From Kribbella jejuensis (GTDB taxonomy: Bacteria > Actinomycetota > Actinomycetes > Propionibacteriales > Kribbellaceae), in contig NZ_VFMM01000001.1 in assembly GCF_006715085.1 (NCBI RefSeq), positions 3,224,001 through 3,288,000 of the forward strand: 64,000 nt of DNA, given 5' to 3'. Under the pieces are notes generated by a model. The model saw nothing but the letters and a program-made list of their open reading frames with translations. It made no database searches and had not been told where the DNA came from. A program made the position numbers and the translations under genes. Position 1 is the stretch's first letter. Each line of letters starts with the position of its first letter. Below, one piece after another: positions 1 through 9,255 of the stretch.

Positions 1-384
1 CCGGTGCGGCTCGCGATCGTCGACCGGCAGACGGCGATCTGCCCACTGGTCAGGGACGACGAGGCCCGTATCGGTGAGCCGTCGGCCGCGATCATCAGCC
101 GCGGGCAGTTGCTCGACGCGTTGCTGGCGCTGTTCGAGAGTTACTGGGAGCTGGCGACGCCGGTACGTCTGCAGACCGGTCTCGTCGAGTCCGACGGCCT
201 GGACGACTCCGAGCGGCTGCTGCTGTCGCTGCTGGTCGGCGGCGTGCCGGACAAGTCCATCGCCAACCAGCTCGGGATCAGTCGCAGAACTGTCCAACGT
301 CGTCTGGACCGCCTGATGGCGTTGGCCGGTGTGGACACCCGCACCGGCCTCGCCTATCAAGCGGCCAAACATGACTGGATCTAG
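1..384 (+). CDS. LuxR-type DNA-binding protein, C-terminal part (gene starts before the window)
   Basis: Frame is open from base 1, so the true start lies upstream; the GTG at 4 is probably internal. The last 60 or so residues hold a LuxR/GerE helix-turn-helix (DKSIANQLGISRRTVQRR), followed by a short tail ending DWI. The upstream part has no recognisable receiver motif here. Such proteins are transcription regulators; the ligand or partner domain is outside the window. The gene converges on the S8 protease gene, and the two stop codons overlap in a CTAG. Family call is firm, specific role unknown. Confidence 0.8.
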   Translation, partial: PVRLAIVDRQTAICPLVRDDEARIGEPSAAIISRGQLLDALLALFESYWELATPVRLQTGLVESDGLDDSERLLLSLLVGGVPDKSIANQLGISRRTVQRRLDRLMALAGVDTRTGLAYQAAKHDWI

Positions 385-3300
385 TTGCTGACTCCGTACG
401 CGCGGATCACGGTCTGCGTGATCTTGGCGCCGTTCGGGCACACTGCCTGCACCTTGAGCGAGACGGTGTCGTGGGCGTTCGGTACGACCGCCAAGTAGTG
501 GCCGGAGGCACCTACTACCGCGAGCCGCCGCCAGGTCGCCCCTTCGTCGAACGAGGCCCATGCCTGCAGTGAGCGAGCCTGTGGCGACGCGAGGCCGATC
601 ACGTGGGTACGCGCGCTCACCCGGCCCGTGAGGTCAACCGGAACGGTGTAGCCGACCTGCTGCAGCGCCAGCGGCACCGCCTTGTCGTCCGGCTGCGCGC
701 CCGAACGGAACTCCCAGGAGGTGTCCGTCCGCGTCCCCCAGTTCCATTCGCCGTCTTCGTCGATGCGGGCGGTGGAGACGTCGAGTTTGTACGCCGCGTC
801 GGGGCTGGTGGTGATCACGTCGGCCCAGGCGTTCGGCAGTTCCGCGATGACCTGTCCGTTGCGGGACAGGGTTGCGGACGAGGACGTGGTTTCGCCTCGG
901 GTGTAGTGGCCGGCGGCGTCGACGAAGGTGGGGATACGGAAGGACAGCCGGTCGCCCGTGCGGGTGGACGGTACGCCGGGCGCCGCGGCCGGGCGTACTA
1001 TCGGGCCGAACCAGGTCTCCTCGGACTTGGTAGGACGGTAGCTCTGAGGCAGCGATGCCATCCCGCCGCTCAGCGGGTTCATCGTGTCCCACGTGTACAG
1101 GTGCGACACCCGGTGCTGCCAGAGCGAGTCGCCCGACGTCCCCCACTCCTCGCGGACCTTCGGCGTCTCGACGAAGCGCTGCGAGTCGTTCCAGGAGTAC
1201 TCCTGCCACGGCCGCCACCCGAACCGCTGCTCCTTGGCCCAGTTGAACCCGCCGTTGTCGGCGTACCGCGTGGTGATCCGCGCGCTGTTCGCCGGCGTCA
1301 CCTTGTAGTCGATCTTCGCCGGGATGAAGCCGGTCGAGACCTGCTGTACGTCGTACAGGTACGGACTGGAGGTGGTCAGGGTCAGGTCGATCGTGGCGCG
1401 GCCGCGTTTCGTGCGGTCGATCAGCTTCTGGCCGTCCTTGGAGGTGGTGACCATCGCGGGGATCGGTTCGCGGTCGCCCGTCGGAGTCCACACCGTCCAG
1501 GCGGACCAGTCGGGCGGGCGAATCAGGATGATGCCCGCGGCGCCTGCCTGGGCTGCCGCGGTGATCTGAGCGGTCTCGTCGTCACCGGCCATCACCACCA
1601 CGGCGCCACGCACACCCTTGAGCGACGAATCCGAGTACACGAGGGGGAAGTGGCGTTTGCCTTCGAAGGCGGGAGATTGGTGCAGGAGGTTGATGTCCAG
1701 CGGGCCCGGGACGCCAGGGACAGCCGCCTGGACCATGGGGGCCACGAGCTGCCAGCGCGACGAGAACTCGAACGTACCGTCGCGCACCGGCTTCGTAGGA
1801 GTGACGTTGACCTGCTTCACCGTGCTGAAGTGCATCACGCCATGGCTGATCGAGCGGCCGTTGCCGTACACGCGGTGCACGTAGTAGCTCAGTACCGCCT
1901 GCTGCTCCGACGGCTTCGGCGTCTCGATCGTGATCGGGACCGCCTTGCGGGCGTCGATGACGACGTCCGTGTCCTTGTTCACCACGATGTTCGGGTCGGT
2001 GAACAGGCTCGCCTGCTCGTTCTGCGGGTCGTTGTTCTCGACCAGCGAGTGCAGCAGATACGTGCCTTCCTCGACCTCGGCGGTGTACGTCTGCCCGTCG
2101 CCGATCCAGCCCAGTACGTCGGACCGCGCGTTGTCGCCGTACAACGAGACGACCGGCGATCCGGTCGGCCGGCCGTCCAGCCCGATCGCCCGCAGCGTCA
2201 CCTTGTGCTTCGGGCCGGACCGCAGCGCGCCGACCGCCGTGTGCGTGACCGTTCCATCGGTGCCGGTGGCAACGATCCATCCGCTGTACTGCCCGCGCCC
2301 GAGCTTCGCCGGATCGAGCGACAGACCTACGTCGGCAGTCCCGTGCGCGGGCACTGTGACCGAGGGGGTGTGGGTGAATCCCTCCGGCGATGGCTTACCG
2401 CTGTCGAGGTTGGTGATCTGCGTGGCGAGATTCAGCGTGACCGGGCTGTCGGCGTCGTTCCGGTACGTGATCGTCCGCGTGCTCGGATCAGCTGACGTCT
2501 GCAGACCGAAGTCCGCGACGCCGCTCGCGGTCACCTTCTGCGCGACAGCGCGGGTCAGGTCGACCCGACCGGCGCCCTGTTGGTAGACGGTCTGGCCGGG
2601 CTGCGTCTTCGCCTTACTGACCAGCGCGTTCTTCAGCTGGTCGGCCTTCCAGTCCGGGTGCTGCTGCGCAAGCAGGGCGGCAGCACCGGAGACGTGCGGC
2701 GTCGCCATCGACGTACCGGAGGCGGCGGTGTAGAGCTCGTCGACCGGGTCGCCCATCGCGGTACCGGCGGCGCGGGCGGCGATGATGCCCACGCCGGGCG
2801 CGGTGATCTCCGGCTTCAGGCCCGAGTCGCCGAGCCGCGGGCCGCGGCTGGAGAAGTCGGCGAGCTTGTCCTCCCGGTCCACCGCGCCGACCGTCAGCGC
2901 GGCGGCGGCGGCGCCTGGCGTACCGACCGACTCGTCCCGGCCTTCGTTGCCGGCCGCAACGACGAAGAGCGTCCCGGTCCGCGCGGTGATGTCGTCGACC
3001 GCCTGGCTGAGCGGGTCGGTGCCGTCGGTGGGGTCACCGCCGAGGCTCATGTTCACCACCTTCGCGCCCGCACCGGCGGCCCACTCCATGCCGGCGATGA
3101 TCCACGAGTCGTACCCGTACCCGTCGTCGCCGAGCACCTTCCCGACCAGCAGGTCGGCCTTCGGTGCGACGCCCTTGCGGGTACCGCCGGCACCCGCGCC
3201 GGTCCCGGCGATCGTCGCCGCGACGTGGGTGCCGTGGCCGAAGTGGTCCTCGGTACCGCTCGGGCTGCCGGAGAAGTCCCGGCTCTCCTTCACCTTGCCC

Positions 3301-4013
3301 TGCAGGTCCGGGTGGGTCGCGTCGACACCGGTGTCCAGTACGGCGACCTCGACGCCGGAGCCCTCGTACCCGGCCTGCCACGCGTCCGGCGCGCCGATCT
3401 GCGGCACGCTCTTGTCCAGTACCGGCTTGACCTTGCCGTCCAGCCAGATCTTCGCGACCCCGGCGTTGAGCGAACGGGCACCGACGGACGGCTTCAACGA
3501 GTTCCACAGCGCCGGGAGCTGGTCCTTCGCCACCTCGATCGCGCGGCCGCCGATCGACGGCAGTTGCCGCGTGGTCGTCGTACCGGCGAGGTTCGCCGCG
3601 GCGCGGACACCGGGCGTGTCCTTGACGATCAACGGGAGGTCGTCGGCGGCTCCGTACCCGTCGGCGATCAGCTCGTCGACGTCGAACAGGTTGACGTCCA
3701 GGACGCCGCTGGAGATGTACGGTACGGCGTCGCTCGGCAGCACGCGGAGGCCGCCGTCGGCCTCGACGGTGTGGAACGAGACGCCTTCCCGTCCGGCGGC
3801 CGGGCGGACCGTGGCAGCTTTGTGGCCGCCGCCGGCGTCGGTCACCTGAACCACGTCACCGGTGATCAGCGTGATCGTGGCGGAGTCTCCGGCGGAGTCT
3901 GTGGCGACGTGGTTGGCTGGTGGGGGTGCCGCGGCGGACGGGATCACCGTCGCCGCGCCGAGGGCAAGCACCGCCGCCGTGGTCAGCGCGGCGGCACGTC
4001 GGGGGAAGGACAT
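381..4013 (-). CDS. Secreted subtilisin-family (S8) serine protease, 1210 aa
   Basis: Start chosen at ATG 4013 because AAGGAG sits 7 bases upstream and a signal peptide follows directly (MSFPRRAAALTTAAVLALG, then Ala-rich to about residue 28); the frame runs open further upstream but without gene-like sequence. The catalytic triad is visible: Asp227 (VLDTGVD), His260 (HGTHVA), Ser435 (GTSMATPH), with oxyanion Asn356 (AAGNEG). Residues 30-200 are a prodomain. After the protease domain come Fn3/Ig-like segments and a PA-type insert (GVRGAVVVMAGDD) that may cap the active site. At 1210 aa it belongs to the large actinobacterial S8 proteases with beta-rich C-terminal regions. Probably an extracellular nutrient-scavenging protease; the substrate is unknown. 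Confidence 0.93.
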   Translation of the reverse strand: MSFPRRAAALTTAAVLALGAATVIPSAAAPPPANHVATDSAGDSATITLITGDVVQVTDAGGGHKAATVRPAAGREGVSFHTVEADGGLRVLPSDAVPYISSGVLDVNLFDVDELIADGYGAADDLPLIVKDTPGVRAAANLAGTTTTRQLPSIGGRAIEVAKDQLPALWNSLKPSVGARSLNAGVAKIWLDGKVKPVLDKSVPQIGAPDAWQAGYEGSGVEVAVLDTGVDATHPDLQGKVKESRDFSGSPSGTEDHFGHGTHVAATIAGTGAGAGGTRKGVAPKADLLVGKVLGDDGYGYDSWIIAGMEWAAGAGAKVVNMSLGGDPTDGTDPLSQAVDDITARTGTLFVVAAGNEGRDESVGTPGAAAAALTVGAVDREDKLADFSSRGPRLGDSGLKPEITAPGVGIIAARAAGTAMGDPVDELYTAASGTSMATPHVSGAAALLAQQHPDWKADQLKNALVSKAKTQPGQTVYQQGAGRVDLTRAVAQKVTASGVADFGLQTSADPSTRTITYRNDADSPVTLNLATQITNLDSGKPSPEGFTHTPSVTVPAHGTADVGLSLDPAKLGRGQYSGWIVATGTDGTVTHTAVGALRSGPKHKVTLRAIGLDGRPTGSPVVSLYGDNARSDVLGWIGDGQTYTAEVEEGTYLLHSLVENNDPQNEQASLFTDPNIVVNKDTDVVIDARKAVPITIETPKPSEQQAVLSYYVHRVYGNGRSISHGVMHFSTVKQVNVTPTKPVRDGTFEFSSRWQLVAPMVQAAVPGVPGPLDINLLHQSPAFEGKRHFPLVYSDSSLKGVRGAVVVMAGDDETAQITAAAQAGAAGIILIRPPDWSAWTVWTPTGDREPIPAMVTTSKDGQKLIDRTKRGRATIDLTLTTSSPYLYDVQQVSTGFIPAKIDYKVTPANSARITTRYADNGGFNWAKEQRFGWRPWQEYSWNDSQRFVETPKVREEWGTSGDSLWQHRVSHLYTWDTMNPLSGGMASLPQSYRPTKSEETWFGPIVRPAAAPGVPSTRTGDRLSFRIPTFVDAAGHYTRGETTSSSATLSRNGQVIAELPNAWADVITTSPDAAYKLDVSTARIDEDGEWNWGTRTDTSWEFRSGAQPDDKAVPLALQQVGYTVPVDLTGRVSARTHVIGLASPQARSLQAWASFDEGATWRRLAVVGASGHYLAVVPNAHDTVSLKVQAVCPNGAKITQTVIRAYGVSN

Positions 4014-4151
4014 GGGCAGTTTCTCCTTCGGGCGGGACAGCCTTCGGACCGAGTTTGCAATCCGTTCACAGGAATCCGGCCTGTCCATCACTGCCGTCCC
4101 TGCGACATGGCGCAACCACGCCATACTGTTTGCCTCGCCTCCGGCTCGGCG

Positions 4152-4244
4152 GGTCATGGGGGCTGTGACTCCCGGCCTTCCCTCGTCGCTCCGGTCGCTG
4201 CGCTCCCTCCGCTCCTCAGTCCAGGCCGGGAGGCCCCCATGACC
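4152..4244. repeat. Nested inverted repeat covering the ribosome binding site and start of the PrsW-like gene
   Basis: Outer arms GGTCATGGGGGC (4152-4163) and GCCCCCATGACC (4233-4244) are perfect 12-bp complements. Inner arms TCCCGGCCT (4170-4178) and AGGCCGGGA (4223-4231) are perfect 9-bp complements. The right arms contain the SD-like GGGAGG (4228-4233) and the ATG (4239-4241). If transcribed, the fold would bury the translation start. The loop is CGCTCC-rich, as in actinobacterial REP-like palindromes, so it may instead be an inserted repeat element. Confidence 0.75.
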
Positions 4245-5051
4245 GCACAACAACTGGTCCGCAGGTGGGCATGGATCGGGACGTTCCTGATCGGGGCGGG
4301 GTTGTATCTCGCGGTGCTGGCCGTGCTGACCGACACCGGGAACCCGAACCTGTTCCCGACGATGATCCTGCTCGGCGCGCTGGTGGTGCCGTTGACGTTC
4401 GTGACGTTCGCGGCCGGCCGGTCCGGGCGCTGGCTGATCGACGGGCCGACCCTCGGCGGCTGCCTGCTGTTCGGGGGCGTGGTCGGTGTGGTAGTCGCCG
4501 GCCTGCTCGAGTACGACGCGATGCGACGGCTCGGCGCGCTGCCGATGCTCGGCGTCGGGCTGATCGAGGAGGCCGCCAAGCTGATCGTGCCGACCGTGCT
4601 GGTGGTGTTCTTCGGGCACCGGTACCGGACGTCGATCGGCCGCGGCATCGTGATCGGGATCGCGGTCGGCACCGGGTTCGCCGTCCTCGAGACGATGGGG
4701 TACGCGTTCGTCGCGCTACTGCGATCCGGCGGGAGTGTCGGCGCCGCCGAGCAGACCCTGTTCATCCGCGGCCTGCTGTCCCCCGCCGGGCACGCCGCCT
4801 GGACCGGCCTGACCTGCTGGGGACTCTGGCGCTTCGTGATCGCGCCCACCGGCCGGCACTTCGCCGGCTTCGTCGGGATGTACGCGCTGGCCGTCGCGCT
4901 GCACACGGTCTGGGACGGCATCGGCGGCCGGATCACGTACGCCGTCGTCGGTGCGATCTCGATCGGCCTGCTGCTGTACGGCCTCAAGCGCGCCCAGCGC
5001 GCCGACCTCCAGTTGGCCACCCGAGGGTATGGACAAGACGTGTCGAAATGA
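4239..5051 (+). CDS. PrsW-family intramembrane metalloprotease
   Basis: 270 aa with about eight hydrophobic segments. The PrsW hallmarks are present: a membrane-embedded EEAAK near residue 110 (GLIEEAAKLIVP), a later His in SPAGHAAWTGL, and a final His/Asp segment (LAVALHTVWDG). These supply the presumed zinc ligands and catalytic Glu. PrsW proteases perform site-1-type cleavage of membrane proteins such as anti-sigma factors; no anti-sigma gene is adjacent, so the substrate is unknown. The ATG at 4239 has GGGAGG five bases upstream, but both lie inside an inverted repeat. It is divergent from the S8 protease gene. Confidence 0.85.
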   Translation: MTAQQLVRRWAWIGTFLIGAGLYLAVLAVLTDTGNPNLFPTMILLGALVVPLTFVTFAAGRSGRWLIDGPTLGGCLLFGGVVGVVVAGLLEYDAMRRLGALPMLGVGLIEEAAKLIVPTVLVVFFGHRYRTSIGRGIVIGIAVGTGFAVLETMGYAFVALLRSGGSVGAAEQTLFIRGLLSPAGHAAWTGLTCWGLWRFVIAPTGRHFAGFVGMYALAVALHTVWDGIGGRITYAVVGAISIGLLLYGLKRAQRADLQLATRGYGQDVSK

Positions 5052-5093
5052 GTACGGTCCGTAACTGCGTCCCGCCTGACGCCACCCTGTCGT

Positions 5094-5119
5094 GAGGTAC
5101 CGCCCGCCAGTGGTACCTC
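5094..5119 (+). terminator. Short hairpin after the PrsW-like gene
   Basis: GAGGTACC (5094-5101) and GGTACCTC (5112-5119) form a perfect 8-bp stem with a 10-base loop, 42 bases after the PrsW stop. No T-tract follows, as is common in high-GC actinobacteria. It could be a terminator or a protein-binding palindrome. Confidence 0.4.
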
Positions 5120-5183
5120 GCAGGTAGGTGGGCAGAGCAGGCCGCGGCGGTACGTCACGGCCTGATGGGGGCCCGCTTGCCCA

Positions 5184-5224
5184 GGTGGGGTGCTGACGGA
5201 CACTCACTCCGTCGGCGCCCCACC
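5184..5224 (+). terminator. 17-bp hairpin between the PrsW-like gene and the endonuclease gene
   Basis: Left arm 5184-5200 and right arm 5208-5224 pair over 17 positions with two G-U wobbles, leaving a 7-base loop CACTCAC. It may be the main terminator of the upstream gene or a stable 5' leader structure for the endonuclease gene, whose GTG is 95 bases further on. The wobble pairs are G-U only if the plus strand is transcribed. Confidence 0.5.
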
Positions 5225-5318
5225 GGTTCAACTCTTCACCTGGTGTTTGTTACGCCGCCCGGGAAGCCGGGCAGACTGACCTGCGTCCACCGGTTCCCAA
5301 CCGCCCCTGGGAGTTGCC

Positions 5319-6437
5319 GTGCAACGACTCTTGCGTCCGACGCTGCTGATCAGCGCCGTACTCGCCCTTCTCGGCTTCGGCGTCACGCCGTCGAACGCCG
5401 CCACCACGATCACGGTCGCCACCGCTATCGGCAGACAGGACGGCTCGGCCGCCTCCGTCACCGGCTACGTCGTCGGGCAGCCGACCGCGACCAGCACCGT
5501 TGTCCGCAGCAACTTCCCGAACGACTACGCGCTGGCGCTCGCCGACACGGCGTCCCAGACCAGTACGTCGGCGATGCTCTACGTACAGATCCCGGACGCG
5601 TTCCGCGCGTCGTACGGTCTGCAGAGCAACCCGACGCTGCTCGGCAAGCAGATCACCGTCACCGGCACGCTGACGGCGTACTTCTCGCATCCCGGCCTGA
5701 AGAACGCGACGGCCTTCGCCGGCGGGGGCGGTACGTCGGACCCGGGTGATCCCGGCGACTACTACGCCACCGCGACGGGCAAGACCGGCGCCGCGCTGAA
5801 GTCCGCGTTGCACGCGATCATCTCGCAGCAGACCAAGCTCAGCTACGACCAGGTCTGGGACGCGTTGAAGGTCACCGACCAGGACCCGAACAACAGCAAC
5901 AACGTGATCGAGGTCTACTCCGGCCGCTCGATCGCGAAGAGCCTCAACGGCAGTGGCGTCGACGACTGGAACCGCGAGCACGTCTGGGCCAAGTCGCACG
6001 GCGACTTCGGTACGGCGACCGGCCCGGGGACCGACCTACACCACCTGCGTCCCGAGGACGTCTCGGTGAACTCGGCCCGCGGCAACCTCGACTTCGACAA
6101 CGGCGGTACGGCGGTTCCCCAGTGCACCGGTTGTACGGCGGACTCCGACTCGTTCGCGCCCCGCCCGGCGGTCCGTGGCGACGTCGCCCGGATGATCTTC
6201 TACATGGCCGTGCGGTACGAGGGCGACGACGGGTTCGCGAACCTGGAGCTCGACGACCAGGTCAACAACGGCACCGCGCCGTACATCGGCAAGCTCTCGG
6301 TGCTGAAGGCCTGGGCCGCGGCCGACCCGCCGGACGCGTTCGAGAAGAACCGCAACGAGGTCATCTACAGCCAGTTCCAGCACAACCGGAACCCGTTCAT
6401 CGACCACCCGGAGTGGATCAGCTCGATCTGGCCGTAG
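5319..6437 (+). CDS. Secreted endonuclease I family nuclease with N-terminal OB-fold domain
   Basis: 372 aa, GTG start with GGGAG upstream. Signal peptide at residues 1-28 (LLISAVLALLGFGVTPSNA). Residues 30-140 resemble the DUF6359 OB-fold module that precedes secreted nucleases. From about 150 onward is the endonuclease I/EndA (NucM) domain of the beta-beta-alpha-metal type, with WNREHVWAKSHG and DLHHLRPEDVSVNSARGN, which carry the catalytic His and Mg2+-binding Asn. It should cleave extracellular DNA or RNA. It converges on the ATPase gene with a 3-base gap. Confidence 0.92.
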   Translation: MQRLLRPTLLISAVLALLGFGVTPSNAATTITVATAIGRQDGSAASVTGYVVGQPTATSTVVRSNFPNDYALALADTASQTSTSAMLYVQIPDAFRASYGLQSNPTLLGKQITVTGTLTAYFSHPGLKNATAFAGGGGTSDPGDPGDYYATATGKTGAALKSALHAIISQQTKLSYDQVWDALKVTDQDPNNSNNVIEVYSGRSIAKSLNGSGVDDWNREHVWAKSHGDFGTATGPGTDLHHLRPEDVSVNSARGNLDFDNGGTAVPQCTGCTADSDSFAPRPAVRGDVARMIFYMAVRYEGDDGFANLELDDQVNNGTAPYIGKLSVLKAWAAADPPDAFEKNRNEVIYSQFQHNRNPFIDHPEWISSIWP

Positions 6438-6440
6438 GCC

Positions 6441-9092
6441 TCACCGGTACGTCTGCAGATCCCGTCCGGCCTGCCCGAGGGCCGGGCGGGTCTCCGGTGG
6501 GCGCACAGCGGCCGCCTGCTTCGCTTCGGGTAGCTGGGTGACCTGCGCGATACCGGACTGCGCGGCGGCGAGGCCGAGGCGGGTCTGCACCCACTTCTGG
6601 AAGCCCGGGTCGCCGACCTTGACCTGATGGCCGGTGCGGGTCAGCAGGCCGCGCGAGACGAGCTTCTGGGATGCGGCGTCCAGGGTCCACCGCTCCGGCC
6701 CCTCGACGCCGGCGCGGGTCGGGATCGGCATCCCGTGCGCGCCGTGCGCGGCGGTCTTCGCGAGCATGTCCTTCTCGGCGGGCGAGCAGTTGTACCAGGC
6801 GGCGTCGTACAGCACCCGGGAGCGGAGCTCGTGCCGGCCGGTCGCGGTTGCGGCGATGTCGGCGGTCAGCGTCCGGTCCGGACCGGCCAGCTCGAGCGCC
6901 TCGCCGGTCAGCGTCCGCATCCGGCTCGGGTTGCCGTTCGCCGCGGCGATCAGGTGCTCGACCGCCGCCGGGTCGTACCGGATGCCGGCCGCCTCCAGCG
7001 GGCGGGTCAACGCCGGCCGCAGCTCTTCGGTGCTCAGCGGGGTGAGCCGGCGGACGTCCCAGCGGGCCGCGTCCATGGTCTCCTTGCCGGCGTCCCCGCC
7101 CGATGCCTCGAGCAACCGGCTGGTGGCTTCCTCGCCGCCGGCCGCGATCAGGAACAGCGGCTGCTTGGCCCGGCGCAGCTCCGCCGACAACGAGGTGAGC
7201 GTGCTCAGGTCCTGTTTGTCGGCGGCGTCCAGGTTGTCGACCATCAGCAGGATCGGCTGTCCGGTCGGCGCGGCCATCTTGCCGAGCTGCGCGGCGACCT
7301 CGTTCAGCGTGGTACCGACGGAGTCCTTGGCCACCCCTTCCCAGGAGGTCTGGACGCCGACCCGCGGGCCGGGCGCGATGCCGAACCGGACCTGGGCGGT
7401 GTGCATCTGGTTCTGGGTCCGGACCGCCATCTTGGTCAGGAGCTTCTTCAGTTCCTTCACCTCGCCCGGCGGGAAGCGCTCCTCGAAGGTCTCCAGCTGA
7501 TCCTGCAGCGCGCGGATCATCCGGGCCTCGATGGACTCGCGCCGGGTGGCGTCCATCCGGATCGAGATCCAGCCCTCCGCGTCGGCCAGCTGTTTGGTCC
7601 GGGTCAGCTCGTGGCTGGTCCCGGATCCGGGCGGGCCGGTGAACAGTACCGACGTACCTCTGGGCACCCGCTGGTCGAGCGAGAGCGCCCGGCCGTGCTC
7701 GTCCTTGCGGTCGACCTGGTGGACGAGTTTGTCCGCCTGGCCGAACAGCTGGTTCGCCTTCTCCCGCTTGCCGGTCGGGTGTGCCGGTGCGAGCGCGCTC
7801 TCGTGGGGTCCGCTGCCCGGCAGCAGCGGCTGGGTGGCCGGCGGCTTCGGGGTCTGGCCGAGGTAGCCGTTCAGCCAGTCCCGGAAGCCGTGGTCCGGGA
7901 TCGTCACCACGGTGCCGTCGTGTTCGCGGAGCAGCCCGCGGGCGACCAGGTCCTGACGCGCCTCGTCGATCTGCTGCCAGGCCCCGGGGCCGGCGGCCTG
8001 GGTGACGGCCGGCATGTACAGCCCGTTCCGGCCCTCGGCGGCGACGCGGGTGAGCAGGTCCTTCTGGGCTCCGGTCGTACCCTTCTGGTCCCACAGGTCC
8101 TGGTACAGCTGGGCCGCGTCCGCGTTCACGCGGGCCGTCGCCCGCGCGGCGGTGAAGACCGTGATCCCGTGTTCGCCGTCCCGGTATGCGACGGCGGCGT
8201 TGCACAGGTTGCGCAGCCTGGTCGGATGCCCGTTGGCGGCCGCGAGCAGGCTCTCGATCGCGGCGTCCTCGTACGGGATCCGCGCGTCGCGCAGGATCGC
8301 GGTGATCGCCGGCCGGAGCTGTTCGTCGCTGAGTGCTCCGAGCTCGCGGACGTCGAACTGGTTCGACGTCGTGGTGGCGATACCGGACATCCGCCGGGAC
8401 GCCTGCATCAGCGCGGGCGTCGACATCGAGCCGCCCGCGGCGACCAACCAGACCGGGCGGTCGAGACCCTCGATGTGGATCGCGAGCTCGTTCAGACCGG
8501 CCCGGTCCTTCTCCTTGGCCCGGTCGATGTTGTCGACGAGCAGCACGATCGGCCGGCCGTCGAGTTCGGTCAGCCTGCCGAGCTCGTCGGCGAAGTCGTT
8601 CAGCGTGGTGCCGAGCTTGTCGTACGCCGTGGTGTCCTGCTCGGTCTTGTGGATCGCCTGCACCGGCAGCGCACCGCCACCGACGCGAGTCTCGATGCCG
8701 ACCCGGGTCTTCCGGCCGCTGCGGGTCAGGTCGTTGACCGTCTTGCGGAGGTTGCGGAGCGGGTCGGGACGCAGTCGCCGCAGCATCCGACCGGCGCTGG
8801 TGGCCGCGGGTGCACGCCCCGCGAAGCGGGTCTCGAGTGCGGCCAGGCTGTTCCGGACCGCGCCGGTCAGGTGGTGCTCGAGCGGCATGTCGGCGGAGGC
8901 GGACAGCCGGATCGTGGTCCAGCCGTGCTGGGCGGCCAGGTCCTCCGCGCGGTCGAGTTCGCTGCTCTTGCCCATCCCGGGTGGCCCGGTGAACAGGATC
9001 GCCTTGCTCTCCGGCAGTTCGTGACCCAGCGAGATCGGATGACCGAGCCGGTCGGTGCGCGTCACCCGGAGGCTGTCGAAGACCTGGGCCAT
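6441..9092 (-). CDS. Tandem-duplicated AAA/STAND-like ATPase, second P-loop degenerate
   Basis: 883 aa made of two homologous halves of about 440 aa. Each half has a P-loop, a strand ending in VDN-D as Walker B (PIVLLVDNID; PILLMVDNLD), an A-A-x-GG sensor-like strand, an arginine-rich lid (LLAAANGHPTRLRNL; LIAAANGNPSRMRTL) and a winged-helix-like tail. The first P-loop is canonical (GPPGMGKSS, Lys42). The second is GPPGSGTSH with Thr492 in place of Lys, so only one half probably hydrolyses ATP. This resembles Orc/STAND-type ATPases; no effector domain is visible and neighbours give no clue. The role is unknown. A long opposite-strand frame here is an Arg/Gly-rich shadow. Confidence 0.8.
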   Translation of the reverse strand: MAQVFDSLRVTRTDRLGHPISLGHELPESKAILFTGPPGMGKSSELDRAEDLAAQHGWTTIRLSASADMPLEHHLTGAVRNSLAALETRFAGRAPAATSAGRMLRRLRPDPLRNLRKTVNDLTRSGRKTRVGIETRVGGGALPVQAIHKTEQDTTAYDKLGTTLNDFADELGRLTELDGRPIVLLVDNIDRAKEKDRAGLNELAIHIEGLDRPVWLVAAGGSMSTPALMQASRRMSGIATTTSNQFDVRELGALSDEQLRPAITAILRDARIPYEDAAIESLLAAANGHPTRLRNLCNAAVAYRDGEHGITVFTAARATARVNADAAQLYQDLWDQKGTTGAQKDLLTRVAAEGRNGLYMPAVTQAAGPGAWQQIDEARQDLVARGLLREHDGTVVTIPDHGFRDWLNGYLGQTPKPPATQPLLPGSGPHESALAPAHPTGKREKANQLFGQADKLVHQVDRKDEHGRALSLDQRVPRGTSVLFTGPPGSGTSHELTRTKQLADAEGWISIRMDATRRESIEARMIRALQDQLETFEERFPPGEVKELKKLLTKMAVRTQNQMHTAQVRFGIAPGPRVGVQTSWEGVAKDSVGTTLNEVAAQLGKMAAPTGQPILLMVDNLDAADKQDLSTLTSLSAELRRAKQPLFLIAAGGEEATSRLLEASGGDAGKETMDAARWDVRRLTPLSTEELRPALTRPLEAAGIRYDPAAVEHLIAAANGNPSRMRTLTGEALELAGPDRTLTADIAATATGRHELRSRVLYDAAWYNCSPAEKDMLAKTAAHGAHGMPIPTRAGVEGPERWTLDAASQKLVSRGLLTRTGHQVKVGDPGFQKWVQTRLGLAAAQSGIAQVTQLPEAKQAAAVRPPETRPALGQAGRDLQTYR

Positions 9093-9255
9093 TGGGCAAG
9101 CGTGCGGATCGTAGCCGTCGGTGACACTGTCGGTGAGTTACCTACCGGTTAACACTCGACTCCCGGAAATTGAACACGCCGTCCGGACAACCGGTCTATC
9201 GGGGCCGCCCGATCGCGCAGTCCTGAGCCGCAAGTGTTGGAGCGCCTCGGCCGGC

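Noticed and set aside
603..2495. 630-codon plus-strand frame inside the S8 protease gene
   Set aside because: Antisense shadow with Arg/Val/Gly bias and no family features.
4014..4619. Upstream extension of the S8 protease frame
   Set aside because: His/Gln/Arg-rich antisense of the PrsW gene; signal peptide and ribosome site fix the start at 4013.
6627..9152. 841-codon plus-strand frame opposite the tandem ATPase gene
   Set aside because: Arg/Gly/Pro-rich shadow of a GC-rich gene; the minus strand shows clear P-loop and Walker B motifs.
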